A stretch of DNA of 64,000 bases from Embiotoca jacksoni (taxonomy: Eukaryota; Chordata; Actinopteri; Embiotocidae). Every line of letters starts with the position of its first letter. Position 1 is the first letter of the stretch. Where the stretch lies: assembly GCA_022577435.1 (NCBI GenBank), contig JAKOON010000033.1, forward strand, positions 2,057,501 to 2,121,500, read 5' to 3'. The notes below the pieces were generated by a model. That model was not told the DNA's origin. It worked only from the letters and a program-made list of their open reading frames with translations, and made no database searches. A program made the translations under genes and the position numbers. Shown here one piece after another: positions 49,801-55,424 of this stretch.

Positions 49801-51212
49801 CTCATTGAGCTGGTAACCAAAACAGCGCCCACACAAGTCTCTGCACTCTCCACAGCACTCATGGACTCCCACACGCTGACAGCACAACCTTCAAAAGTTC
49901 CACTCCCGCCCCACGCACAGCTTCCCACTGCTCACCGTATGATGTAGAGCTATCAGAAGAGCTCTTCTGTGCCTCGAGTGAGAAGTGCGGTAAGTCGTCA
50001 TGGAGCAGATTGGCCAGATCATCATATGTCTCCTTGACCAGAGCGTTGTAGAAAGAGATGTAAGCACGGTTGTCCTTCCTCAGCACGAGCTCAAGTAGGG
50101 CTGCAGCCTGATCCTTCCTGGTGGGCTACAGAGAGAAATATCAGAGATGAGAGGTGGACTTTGATTTTAACATGCTGCTATTTTGAAAGTTTTCGTATGA
50201 GCTGATGCCAAAACAATGCCAGAGAAAGTTCTGAAAGGATCTCTGATGTCAAAAGCTGAATTCTGATATCTTACTTTTTACTTACTTTTTGTGTGTAGGT
50301 TTTAGGAGGCTCAGTTGGCAGAAAGAGAATATAATAGCCATAATTATATTTCTAAAGTAGCCCAGATGGGACAAACCCCACTCTCTTAGACACTTTGATG
50401 AGGAAAGCCAGCCGAGGGGTATTTAGTTGGTTGCAATATGCAAACCCACCGCTAGATGTCACTAATTCTCCCACACTGGCCCTTTAAAAGATTCCAGTTG
50501 AATTACTTCATATTCCTGTTCCAATGATATTCTAGAAATTAAACACTTGAGTGTGAGATTGTGTGTTTTACAATTTGGGATTCTGCATGTCATGCTTGTT
50601 CACATCATGCAAGCCAATAAAATCAGAAGTAAGAAGTGCAAAGTTCAGAACCACATCACCCAGGCAGTAAAAGAAATATTCCTGTGATTCATAGACCTGA
50701 ATTCAAAGACAGAACGTGAAGATTAAGATTAAGAAGAAATTTGAATACATATGTTGGTTACTTTGCTTCCTGTAACAGCCAATGAGTATACTGTTCATGT
50801 GTCCCTCAGCAAGGCACCAGAACAAAATCTGTTGACTCATCATTTAGTCGCTTTGATGACGTGCAAGTTAACTGATAAAAATAAATATTTTGAGCATGAG
50901 GTGATGAAGGGAGAGGCGTGTCCAGATCATCTGCACATAAAATAACAAGTAATGGGGAATACCAAGACCCAGAGCATGAATCAGTAAACTCCGGTAGGAA
51001 GAGAGTGACTCAGTACAGTCAGTAGACTTTTTAGTATTTCCTCTTTTATACCTTCAGCAGAAACTCACCTGAGTCCTGATCTTTTCCTCCTCATCCACAG
51101 TCATCACACCATCACTGATCATGTGGTCCATCAGGTAGGACGGCTTCATGTCCTGCTCCAGTCTGTGGCGAAAGCGCAGCAGACAGCTCCGCGGCCGTTC
51201 CTCCAGAGCCAT
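11233..51212 (-). CDS. apaf1: Apoptotic protease-activating factor 1 (whole coding span, 26 coding exons)
   Basis: Cytosolic apoptosome scaffold: in the known family it binds cytochrome c through its WD40 propellers, exchanges nucleotide in its NB-ARC ATPase, forms a heptamer and recruits procaspase-9 by CARD-CARD contact. The 26 exons join in phase to 1259 residues (human about 1248). Visible order: CARD about 1-92; NB-ARC with P-loop GMAGSGKS at 156-163, Walker B LLILDDVWD at 243-251, sensor TTR at 267-269 and LHD at 441-443; helical arm to about 600; then about 15 WD40 blades to the end. The start ATG at 51212 opens the CARD exon and is the only one in frame with it. Most WD exons are about 126 nt and phase 0-0. 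Introns are mostly below 2 kb, except the last (17.7 kb) and the one at 34899-40306. tcp11l2 lies upstream on the same strand. Identification rests on near-continuous similarity to vertebrate APAF1. Confidence 0.97.
11565..11650 (-). repeat. Dispersed teleost repeat fragment
   Basis: AGTTTGACATTTTGGGAGCG followed by GACGAGATTGATTCCACC resembles the common fish repeat beginning TTTGACATTTTGGGAAATA and containing GAGAAGATCGATACCAC. Same family as the fragments at 2350 and 17195. Confidence 0.45.
11921..11957. repeat. (CA)n microsatellite
   Basis: CACGCG-flanked CA tract of about 17 units in the apaf1 last intron. Confidence 0.93.
12250..12682. repeat. Cluster of opposed (TG)n, (CA)n and (TG)n microsatellites
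   Basis: (GT)n at about 12266-12322, (CA)n at 12412-12493 and (TG)n at 12624-12682, separated by 90 and 130 bases. Adjacent tracts are complementary and could pair in a single strand. Confidence 0.95.
15357..15502 (+). repeat. Interspersed teleost repeat
   Basis: CGAGGCGGATGGCCACCCAC, CTCTGAGTCTGGTTC and TTCCTGTTAAAAGAAAG then TTTTTCCTTCCCACTG are the hallmark blocks of a very common fish repeat. Truncated. Confidence 0.65.
15575..15765 (+). repeat. Interspersed teleost repeat
   Basis: GACTGTATATAAAAGCGGGT at the left and TTCACAAACCAATGGGTGAC at the right resemble a fish repeat with ACTGTATATAAA...CCCATTGGTTTGTGG. Degenerate. Confidence 0.45.
16246..16329. repeat. (GT)n microsatellite, about 42 units
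   Basis: Uninterrupted GT tract of about 84 bases. Confidence 0.97.
16709..16860. repeat. (AT)n tract with TGCA/TACA/TGTA interruptions
   Basis: About 100 bases of AT repeat with interruptions arranged so that much of it is self-complementary; a short AT tract follows at 16848-16860. Confidence 0.93.
17195..17310 (-). repeat. Dispersed teleost repeat fragment
   Basis: CCACTTATTCTCTTTCCTGC followed by TGAGAGTTCGACGAGATGAT and CGACACCA matches the same repeat family as the fragments at 2350 and 11565. Confidence 0.5.
19096..19201. repeat. Fold-back repeat, partial copy A
   Basis: Contains AACTGCAAGC, TGCGGGCCCTCGCA, GCTGCACGTCGGGGATCCAG and CGGGTCGGGG. It matches, in reverse orientation, the right arm and loop of copy B at 20412-20600, so it is a half copy of the same element. 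Confidence 0.7.
19256..19328 (-). repeat. tRNA-derived SINE-like fragment
   Basis: On the minus strand: A box TGGCGCAGTGG (19325-19315), then TTAGCACTGCTGCC, then B box GGTTCAATTCC (19288-19278). Both boxes fit the RNA polymerase III consensus. The body matches tRNA-related repeats common in fish. Not a functional tRNA. Confidence 0.6.
19722..19808 (+). repeat. tRNA-like sequence (Leu/Ser-type pseudogene or SINE head)
   Basis: A box TAGTCCAGCGG (19735-19745) followed by TCTACGACGC, and B box GGTTCGAGCCC (19791-19801). The long spacing suggests a tRNA with a variable arm. The acceptor stem does not pair convincingly, so a functional tRNA is unlikely. Confidence 0.45.
19797..19970. repeat. 35-bp minisatellite, five copies
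   Basis: GCCGAGGTAACAC begins at 19803, 19838, 19873, 19908 and 19941 (periods 35, 35, 35, 33). Each unit continues with GGTTCACGGTTTACCC. The first unit overlaps the 3' end of the tRNA-like sequence. Confidence 0.92.
20412..20600. repeat. Fold-back (inverted repeat) element, copy B
   Basis: Arms 20445-20477 and 20507-20539 (33 bases each, beginning ATATGCGG and ending CGTCGGGGA when read inward) pair with few mismatches around a 29-base GC-rich loop. Weaker complementarity continues outward through AAAATTAAAAC. MITE-like or fold-back element; family unknown. Confidence 0.75.
23265..23634. repeat. Group of (GT)n and (CA)n microsatellites
   Basis: GT tracts at 23265-23292 and 23376-23417, and an opposed CA tract at 23574-23634. 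Confidence 0.95.
25869..25918 (+). other. G-quadruplex-forming motif
   Basis: Eight or so G runs of three to six bases separated by one to six bases, the last part being GGGGGCGGGGAGGGGAGG. On the plus strand, that is the template strand for apaf1. Confidence 0.8.
27412..27435. repeat. (CA)n microsatellite
   Basis: About 12 CA units. Confidence 0.93.
29086..29232 (-). CDS. apaf1: apaf1 coding exon 25: WD40 blade
   Basis: Residues 1163-1211. LHGGWVTDLHFSPDDSLLVS then TGGYVK matches human THGGWVTDLCFSPDGKMLIS then AGGYIK. 147 nt, phase 0-0. The donor AAG|GTACGC opens the 17.7-kb last intron. Confidence 0.96.
30840..30965 (-). CDS. apaf1: apaf1 coding exon 24: WD40 blade
   Basis: Residues 1121-1162. 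LSGHQECVRSCRFSWDSQRL and ATGDDNGEIR match human LRGHNGCVRCSAFSVDSTLL and ATGDDNGEIR. 126 nt, phase 0-0. Confidence 0.96.
32622..32656. repeat. (GT)n microsatellite at the donor of apaf1 coding exon 23
   Basis: On the sense strand this is a CA repeat starting six bases inside the intron. Confidence 0.95.
32662..32787 (-). CDS. apaf1: apaf1 coding exon 23: WD40 blade
   Basis: Residues 1079-1120. GAILSCHVSPDRCLFATTSA then DKSAK matches human GTVLSCDISHDATKFSSTSA then DKTAK. The acceptor is GGTGAG|GTG rather than the usual CAG/TAG. The donor GTGCAAC is followed at once by a CA repeat of about 33 bases. Confidence 0.94.
32890..33021 (-). CDS. apaf1: apaf1 coding exon 22: WD40 blade
   Basis: Residues 1035-1078. 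VWRWQSGECKVLQGHKEQVR and ARLLSWSFDGTVK match human VWNWQLDKCIFLRGHQETVK and SRLLSWSFDGTVK. 132 nt, phase 0-0. Confidence 0.96.
34773..34898 (-). CDS. apaf1: apaf1 coding exon 21: WD40 blade
   Basis: Residues 993-1034. LLGHTKTVLHCQFSQNGRTL and ITSSEDTTIR match human FQHKKTVWHIQFTADEKTL and ISSSDDAEIQ. 126 nt, phase 0-0, donor AGG|GTAGGT. Confidence 0.95.
35780..36085 (+). repeat. Interspersed teleost repeat
   Basis: TTGGTCCACCACTTTGGTC, ATCTTGACAATTACTGGATG and AGCACCATCATCAGGTCAAA recall a repeat found very widely in fish, with internal 'TCTTGACAACTATTGGATGG' units. Degenerate. In the apaf1 intron 34899-40306. Confidence 0.5.
37103..37154. repeat. (TA)n(AAAT)n microsatellite
   Basis: A poly(A) run at 37084-37102 leads into the TA repeat and then AAAT units. 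In an apaf1 intron. Confidence 0.93.
37419..37535 (-). CDS. Candidate extra apaf1 exon, possible duplicated WD40 exon
   Basis: Open 39-codon segment in phase 0-0, with acceptor GTGTGCCAG|GCA and donor GTGCAG|GTATGG, lying between coding exons 20 and 21. It ends GSVQ. It contains SRIR exactly 21 residues before its end, as exon 20 does, with the nine bases AGGATCCGA identical in both. It has no counterpart in the human protein, where exons 20 and 21 are consecutive. Inclusion would lengthen the protein to 1298 residues. It could be a cassette exon, a decaying duplicate, or a chance open frame. It is left out of the main reading. Confidence 0.4.
40307..40432 (-). CDS. apaf1: apaf1 coding exon 20: WD40 blade
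   Basis: Residues 951-992. VRDGRTGSVL aligns with human LINGRTGQID; VVLGQEDGTVQ aligns with IAFGDENGAIE. It contains SSRIR followed by 21 residues to the exon end, the pattern shared with the extra exon candidate at 37419-37535. Confidence 0.93.
40587..40706 (-). CDS. apaf1: apaf1 coding exon 19: WD40 blade
   Basis: Residues 911-950. LWETKKLHTSSAICLKRDSD matches human LWETKKVCKNSAVMLKQEVD. 120 nt, phase 0-0, acceptor CGTAG|TTA. Confidence 0.95.
40808..40872 (-). repeat. Dispersed teleost repeat fragment
   Basis: AATCAATTCAATTC followed by GCCCCAAAACACTTTACAG resembles the reversed 3' part of common fish repeats (..AAAGCACTTTACAG..). It lies next to the LINE fragment and may belong to it. 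Confidence 0.35.
40930..41150 (-). mobile_element. LINE reverse-transcriptase fragment (L2/CR1-like)
   Basis: The minus strand at 41033-40997 reads GVPQGSVFGSILF, the conserved reverse-transcriptase motif GVPQGSVLGPLLF of non-LTR retroelements. It is preceded by FVYASDDNSH and followed by stops. It is bounded by a poly(G) run of about 18 at 40965-40982. Broken remnant in the apaf1 intron between coding exons 18 and 19. Confidence 0.7.
41801..41926 (-). CDS. apaf1: apaf1 coding exon 18: WD40 blade
   Basis: Residues 869-910. MADCSGHLSWVQRVQFSPDG and SDDQTVR match human VADCRGHLSWVHGVMFSPDG. 126 nt, phase 0-0. The donor GTGTGTATG opens a short GT-rich tract. Confidence 0.96.
41990..42168 (+). 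mobile_element. 3' end of a LINE-type element with CTTGC tail
   Basis: GTGAAGCACTTTGAATTGC, then GTGCAATACAAATAAACTTG and the tail CTTGCCTTGCC. This is a very common 3' end in teleost genomes. Plus strand, 5' truncated, in the apaf1 intron between coding exons 17 and 18. Confidence 0.6.
42370..42498 (-). CDS. apaf1: apaf1 coding exon 17: WD40 blade
   Basis: Residues 826-868. VFDVETSDMLLEI, then STVQHCHACPTSNLLAIAFS and NYAVE, matching human STIQYCDFSPQNHLAVVALS. In human APAF1 this blade is the one that is alternatively included (XL-type forms). A short CA repeat begins at the donor (GTACAGCACACA). Confidence 0.94.
43621..43770 (-). CDS. apaf1: apaf1 coding exon 16: WD40 blade with acidic insert
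   Basis: Residues 776-825. It carries a run of five acidic residues (DSDDDD) before VLIKCSTWTADGKRI, which matches human VIVKCCSWSADGARI. 150 nt, phase 0-0, donor TTG|GTGAGT. Confidence 0.95.
44243..44368 (-). CDS. apaf1: apaf1 coding exon 15: WD40 blade
   Basis: Residues 734-775. NTMFGHFQPVNHCCFSPDDS matches human NTMFGHTNSVNHCRFSPDDK. 126 nt, phase 0-0, donor AAG|GTGACT. Confidence 0.96.
44490..44630 (-). CDS. apaf1: apaf1 coding exon 14: WD40 blade
   Basis: Residues 687-733. EEQVNHCQFTNTSQRLLLAT matches human SEQVNCCHFTNSSHHLLLAT. 141 nt, phase 0-0, beginning with the VWN that closes the preceding blade. Confidence 0.96.
44743..44868 (-). CDS. apaf1: apaf1 coding exon 13: WD40 blade
   Basis: Residues 645-686. 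TSGEKLTEIQAHDDEVLCCA and LLATCSSDRKVK, closely matching human TGEKLLEIKAHEDEVLCCA. 126 nt, phase 0-0, the standard WD exon size in this gene. Confidence 0.96.
45432..45558 (-). CDS. apaf1: apaf1 coding exon 12: first WD40 blade
   Basis: Residues 602-644. SLSRLVIHPQQGSVYSACFS and KIASCGASKTVK match human NLSRLVVRPHTDAVYHACFS and RIASCGADKTLQ. Acceptor TATACAG|G. Donor AAG|GTATCC. Confidence 0.95.
45875..46059 (-). CDS. apaf1: apaf1 coding exon 11: end of helical arm
   Basis: Residues 541-601 plus two bases. FQEFLSLNGH is identical to human, and HTSEVYRQARLQAQ follows. The donor is GCT|GTACGA, weaker than its neighbours, but the split Leu codon is completed correctly by the next exon. Confidence 0.93.
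46175..46288 (-). CDS. apaf1: apaf1 coding exon 10: helical domain 2
   Basis: Residues 503-540, 38 codons. LMFSLDWVSVKAQVIGPAHL matches human LMFSLDWIKAKTELVGPAHL. Acceptor GTCTAG and donor GAG|GTCAGC. Confidence 0.95.
46300..46355. repeat. AGAGACAC-type simple repeat
   Basis: Irregular AGAGACA/GACACAGA units just upstream (sense strand) of coding exon 10. Confidence 0.8.
46617..46661. repeat. (GT)n tract at the donor of apaf1 coding exon 9
   Basis: Imperfect GT/GGGTGT repeat; a CA-rich tract on the sense strand starting about four bases into the intron. Confidence 0.93.
46666..46797 (-). CDS. apaf1: apaf1 coding exon 9: helical domain 2
   Basis: Residues 459-502, 44 codons, phase 0-0, so skipping would keep the frame. 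DEECLYWIRFLTYHMAKA matches human QEDCMYWYNFLAYHMASA. The donor GTAACACACCCA runs straight into a CA repeat. The acceptor TACTTTAG is directly preceded by a TG repeat (sense-strand view). Confidence 0.95.
46803..46839. repeat. (CA)n tract at the acceptor of apaf1 coding exon 9
   Basis: About 18 CA units; on the sense strand a TG repeat ending about six bases before the exon. Confidence 0.95.
47026..47193 (-). CDS. apaf1: apaf1 coding exon 8: winged helix with LHD motif
   Basis: Residues 403-458. EEVEDILQEFVNKSLL is identical to human. LHD at 441-443 (YYLHDLQLDFL) corresponds to the MHD-type nucleotide-sensing motif of NB-ARC proteins. Exactly 56 codons, phase 0-0. Confidence 0.97.
47517..47755 (-). 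CDS. apaf1: apaf1 coding exon 7: helical domain 1 and winged-helix start
   Basis: Residues 323-402. SPLVVSLIGALL is the conserved GxP-type motif region, followed by FKRIRKSSSYDYDALDQAM, almost identical to the human segment. Acceptor CGTCAG|GC and donor AAG|GTTTGG. Ends in phase 0. Confidence 0.96.
47956..48087 (-). CDS. apaf1: apaf1 coding exon 6: NB-ARC helical domain 1
   Basis: Residues 279-322. KALEILSLYTNMKLNGLP and EARSIVRECK match human KGLEILSLFVNMKKADLP and AHSIIKECK. Acceptor TTGCAG|GC and donor AAAG|GTCTGT. Confidence 0.94.
48211..48323 (-). CDS. apaf1: apaf1 coding exon 5: Walker B and sensor 1
   Basis: Residues 241-278. Walker B LLILDDVWD (Asp247/Asp248) and the sensor motif ILLTTR (Arg269) are intact, so the ATPase core looks functional. 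Acceptor TTTTAG|A and donor AGCG|GTACGT. Confidence 0.95.
48983..49172 (-). CDS. apaf1: apaf1 coding exon 4: NB-ARC middle
   Basis: Residues 178-240. It contains CFPGGIHWLSIGQLDKP and LDEAKECLRFLMLRKYP, matching human CFPGGVHWVSVGKQDK and IEEAKDRLRILMLRKHP. The acceptor is GTCCAG with the first two exon bases AG completing a Glu codon. Donor CCCAG|GTTCCT. Confidence 0.95.
49465..49662 (-). CDS. apaf1: apaf1 coding exon 3: NB-ARC start with P-loop
   Basis: Residues 112-177. SEGGVPQRPVVFVSR is the APAF1 CARD/NB-ARC junction. P-loop GMAGSGKS at 156-163 (human GMAGCGKS, so one Cys-to-Ser change outside the invariant Gly and Lys). K162 is the nucleotide-phosphate lysine. Donor GAAG|GTGACTC. Confidence 0.96.
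49936..50125 (-). CDS. apaf1: apaf1 coding exon 2: CARD, second half and linker
   Basis: Residues 49-111 plus one base. It contains YISFYNALVKETYDDLANLL, the APAF1 CARD helices (human YVSFYNALLHEGYKDLAALL), followed by a serine-rich linker to the ATPase. Acceptor CTGTAG|CCC and donor ACG|GTGAGC. Confidence 0.95.
50126..51068 (-). other. apaf1 intron between coding exons 1 and 2
   Basis: No exon. The segment 50290-50490 with CCGCTAGATGTCACTAATTC and ACTGGCCCTTTAAAAG resembles a widespread teleost repeat that ends CTAGATGTCACTAAA...GGTCCTTTAA. Confidence 0.4.
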
Positions 51213-51249
51213 CTCGGCACCACAAGCCGACCATGCAGGGTCTTTTATA
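51069..51249 (-). CDS. apaf1: apaf1 coding exon 1: CARD, first half (CDS 51069-51212)
   Basis: Residues 1-48. The exon starts after a pyrimidine-rich tract ending TTCGCAG and carries 37 nt of 5' UTR before the ATG at 51212-51210. The CARD core YLMDHMISDG matches the APAF1 helix YIMDHMISDG. The donor is CAG|GTGAGTTT. The exon ends in phase 0. Confidence 0.95.
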
Positions 51250-51400
51250 CTGCGAATAAATGAAGAAGATGCAATGGAAGATTAATGAACAAAGGACAGG
51301 TGGATTTATCACATGACGTGACATCAATAAAAGGGCAAAACCTTCCTGCCTAAAACATTAAAAAATAACTGAAACAATTTGTTGACAGTCAGTCTGCAAC

Positions 51401-51431
<31 letters not shown>

Positions 51432-51953
51432 GAAGCTGTTAGAGAACTTCGTAATGGGCATTCAATGTGGAGATTTCCCATTAATCAATACAGTAAAAAA
51501 AAAAAAAAAAGTAATTGTCACATTTATTCACACTGAAAATAATGTGTCTTTAAATGAAGGAGAATACACAAAAGTCTGCGGACACAGTTCATGACTATTT
51601 GAAGACAACACAATAAGAAAATGAGGAACGGGAAGCCAATGAAAGTGAAACCACACGAAGTTAAACAGGTGTTCACAGAGTTACCAATCGATTAACCTCC
51701 CATTGTGTCAACAAAATAAAGGTGAGCGGTTAATTTCTGACATCTCTGCTCTGTTGCTGAACATGGAAGTGAATACCAACACCACATGTCGGGGTTAAAC
51801 GGAACTGTGCTCTGACATACTTTACCTATCATCCTATTTTTTACTACCCGACCCACTTACAGCAAGCTCATTTCAATACTTGCCACGACAAGTTCACTCA
51901 CTTTGACCCGCATGAGAATGAAACAAAGAAAACAATCGCCAGCAGATACTTAC

Positions 51954-52150
51954 AAATATCTTCTTTTGGCCAACGAGGAAGGTATTTGCTGGCTTGTATG
52001 TGGTTGAAAGGTAAAGTCACGGTTTGCAGAATAAAATGGATAGAAATGCCATTTATTTCTCAGCGGTAACGTCTTACTTACACGCCCAATTTTTAAAGGG
52101 TGGCTTCCTGATTCCCTACAATAACAACTTGCCACGGTGTGAGACGGCCA
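51954..52150 (-). other. apaf1: Candidate non-coding first exon(s) of apaf1
   Basis: The CARD exon begins with a splice acceptor 37 nt before the ATG, so a separate 5' exon is expected. Two near-consensus donors precede it on the minus strand: GTAAGTATCT with the exon edge at 51954, and GTAAGTAAGA with the edge at 52082. Either or both could end exon 1. The transcription start was not located. Confidence 0.4.
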
Positions 52151-52260
52151 ATGGTGTGGTGAGTTTTAAATCACGTGACTGATGACCTCACGCATTTAAC
52201 AAACGTGTAACCGGGCAAACTGATGCGGCGTTCAGATACTACTCATTTGTCGTAAATATG
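52148..52260 (-). promoter_or_regulatory. apaf1 proximal promoter region: CCAAT and CACGTG boxes
   Basis: A CCAAT box reads at 52148-52152 (inverted relative to apaf1). ATCACGTGAC at 52170-52179 is a palindromic E-box of the USF/TFE type. The position, just upstream of the candidate first exons, fits a promoter. No TATA box or convincing full p53 site was seen. Confidence 0.35.
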
Positions 52261-53354
52261 GCTTTTTACTAATTTAAAAACCTTTTCTCAACGCTAATAA
52301 CATTCAAAGATACATCAATAAGATGCTTTATCCAAACAGGAAAAGTTTGATTTGTAAACTGATGCGGCACAGAGCTATTAGACGTTGATGAGACAAATAA
52401 GTAGGAGAAATCCCTTTTGTACTTTTGTAATCTTGAAATTAGTCGAATCAAAAGTGTTTTTGAGCTGTTTTTTTTTTTTTTATCTTAATCATTGAAACAG
52501 TCTTAATGCTTTCTATCTGCAAAAAATGTTATCTTTGCATGCTTAGGAATTACAAAATTTGTTAGTTTGTGTTTTCAACACATACTTTCTTCAGTTTCCG
52601 TACTACAAGTGAAGGCAACAGTACTGCCTGGTGACAACAAGCGATGAGAGCATGTTTATTGCACGGTACACTGATGCACTGATAATGCAATTATAGGTAG
52701 CCATAAGTAGATTACCTGTATAATGCTGTAAGCAAATCAGCTTTTTGTCACACCTGCATAGCAATACTAATATACTAATTTCTGAAAAGGACATTAAATT
52801 ATGGTAGTCTGAGAATCTAAATCCACCGACTGTATCTCAAAAAAGAGAAAATACTGGCACCTGGAATTACTGTCACCCATATTTCATGAGTAGGCGTGTA
52901 AATCTCAATTTGTATTGTAGGTTGTTGATCATTAACTAACAACTATTTCTAATCACGGGTCTGATCTTTGTGATATAAAAATTTGTATGTCATACTATTA
53001 ATCCCTCTGCATTAATAGTATGTATTATGGTATAATGTTCTGTGCTCAAATACACCTGACTTTTTATGTCTATTTTGTTTTTGTATATATGTAATATCCT
53101 TATAACTAGTAAAAGGATAAAATAGAAATTTAAGTGTTAGGGTTGAAGCCTAGCTTTCTATTAAGACTGTAAATGATTTATTTCACATATTTATACTATT
53201 GTATCCATGTTTTAAGATGTTCTGTTCCCTGTAATCCACTGTATTTGTAATTATCTTTTACGTAATGTATTTTTACATTATTCTTGTGAAAAAAAATCAT
53301 ATTTATGTCAAGTTTAATGCGTCACAAATTCATGCTTAATTTTCTTTTTAAAGT
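52261..53354. other. Intergenic spacer between tcp11l2 and apaf1
   Basis: AT-rich sequence with no recognisable exon on either strand. Contains a poly(T) run near 52470 and scattered AT-rich simple sequence. Confidence 0.5.
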
Positions 53355-54343
53355 TTTATTATATTAGTTGTGTTACAGACGAAAAGAAAGAACAATACAT
53401 TTTCATGTAAACTTCTGTAAAACTAACATAACCTCTGTTCTTTGTGCAATTTTAGCTCCGCTGGAAATTCTGGACAACAAAAGTCACTTTTGAGTTCAGC
53501 AACTTTTAATTTCTCTACACGTTCCAACAGCCAACACAACAATACCGTAAAAACTGCAGTACCTCAAAATGTAACAAGAATATAGCGACAAAATCAATAT
53601 AAGTCCACTGGCAGATAATAAGTAAAAGTACAGAACATACAACATGAGAAATATTACAACTAATTACTTGAAGTAAGAACTCAAATGACCAAACCCCAAC
53701 ACAAAGCTACTCATGCAGACAAATGCTATTTCCTTCTTCGAGAAATTATAACGCAGAGTGGATTAAAAACAATGCAGAGCGTTTAGTTCTCTGGCTGATA
53801 CAAAAAAATAAAAAATGGTAAGGACAACAATCCAAGTATTAACTTCATGGATAAAGGACTCCCTCATGTTTTACATTAATATAATGAAATGTGGCACTTA
53901 CTATGACAATATATAGTTATCTTGAACAGTTATAAAGAACTTGTTCTTTGTAAAGAATCTGAAATGCTACTCTGCTATTATTCTAAATATATAAGCTTCT
54001 TCTTCTTTGATTTATAAAACTTGCTGTATGAATTATATGGTTTTACTTTTTATCTCTTATTTACTGCCTCCTAAATAATTAAAAAAAAAAAATTATGAAA
54101 TGAGGTGTCACCATGCGGTTGAAAAATGGATCATTGTAACACTGTTTTTTTTCCTTGTAGTTTGTGCCTTTTCTTTCCTTCTTTCTACTAAAACAACCAG
54201 TTTGACAGTGCTCAAATCAACTTTTGACATGTCCGCAGCTGCCTCCCCCCCGACACACACACGCACACAAACACACTTCCTCAGCTTTAGTTGTTTCTGG
54301 TAGAAAAACAGACTCCTTCAACTGCATGAGCCAGATCTTGCTT
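53355..54343 (-). other. tcp11l2: Probable tcp11l2 3' untranslated region
   Basis: AT-rich sequence following the tcp11l2 stop codon. AATAAA reads on the minus strand at 53360-53355, with a second at 53182-53177. The 3' end is not fixed by the sequence. Confidence 0.3.
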
Positions 54344-54606
54344 TTAATTGGAGACGACAGAGTCCTGAGCGGTGTCCTGAGGAGGGCGTCCTGCTGCTGG
54401 GCTGCTGCTGAACATAAGCTTCCTGATGATGTCCGCATAAAAAGGTCCATAGACAGCCTTGTTGTAGTTGACCAGGGAGATGAACTTTGCTCCCAACATT
54501 GCTAGTTCAGGCTTGACAGCGGCCAAGCCAGCTGGTACCTGTTCAAGTTTGACCCGGGGTTTGGGGTCACAGATGAGCGCCTTGAAGTACTGCTGCACAC
54601 GATCCT
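54344..54606 (-). CDS. tcp11l2: tcp11l2 coding exon 9 and stop
   Basis: Residues 438-524 and a TAA at 54346-54344. PAGLAAVKPELAMLGAKFIS and VNYNKAVYGPFYADIIRKLM match human PGGLAVIQQELEALGSQYAN and VNLNKQVYGPFYANILRKLL. The last 20 or so residues are low in similarity, as in other species. Confidence 0.94.
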
Positions 54607-55381
54607 CTGCAGAAAAAAACAAAACGTAGAAAGTGAGACAAGTTTAATACACTCGTACCAACGCACATTTCTCTTCCAATTAAAATAGTCTTTATGGTAC
54701 AGACTCTTCACGTCACAGTCACCCCAGCTCACTCTAACTTACCAACTAGAGTGCGGATGGGATTGTCCTTCTGGGTGATGCTGCAGATCTGCCCCGTGAG
54801 GGTGGTCTGCAGCGCTGGGCTCAGTGCAGGGTAGTCCCTCTCTGTTAAAGACTTGTTGAGCTCACAGCAGATCTGAGCGCTGACGCCTTCCAGTGACTTT
54901 TCGAGGTTAAAGTCCCTGTAGACATAGAGGGAGAAGTGCGTTTCGGGTACGATCGAATGTTTCATGTGAGCAAGATCTTAGATAATCTGTAATAGTGGAT
55001 TTAATGTAAATTTGTGGATTTATGAGGGATAAAATAAAAAGGGAACTGACGGCCTGTGCATCCCATCCAACAGCACACTGATCATCTTCTTCAGGCGGTC
55101 AGACAGGGAGGGCAGACCCTCGATAGGGCCTCCGATGGTGCTGAAGATGATGAGCAGCACCTCATTCACCGCCTGACTCCGCTGAAGCTGCCACTGAATC
55201 TCCTGAAGACGCGTCTCATCTGTCACCAACGTCTAAAGGAGATCCATAAAACACACACGGCCACATAAAGGGTGGAACATGCCCTCAGGTCACGCAAAAT
55301 ATTTAGATGTATAAGCATCACCTCCCAAGCATAAACTGTCTAAATGTCTTCTAAACTTTTATCTTAAACTGTCAAGAGGTA

Positions 55382-55424
<43 letters not shown>

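Noticed and set aside
51242..51249. TATAAAAG on the minus strand 30 bases before the apaf1 ATG
   Set aside because: It immediately follows a good splice acceptor, so it is the start of the second exon, not a promoter TATA box.
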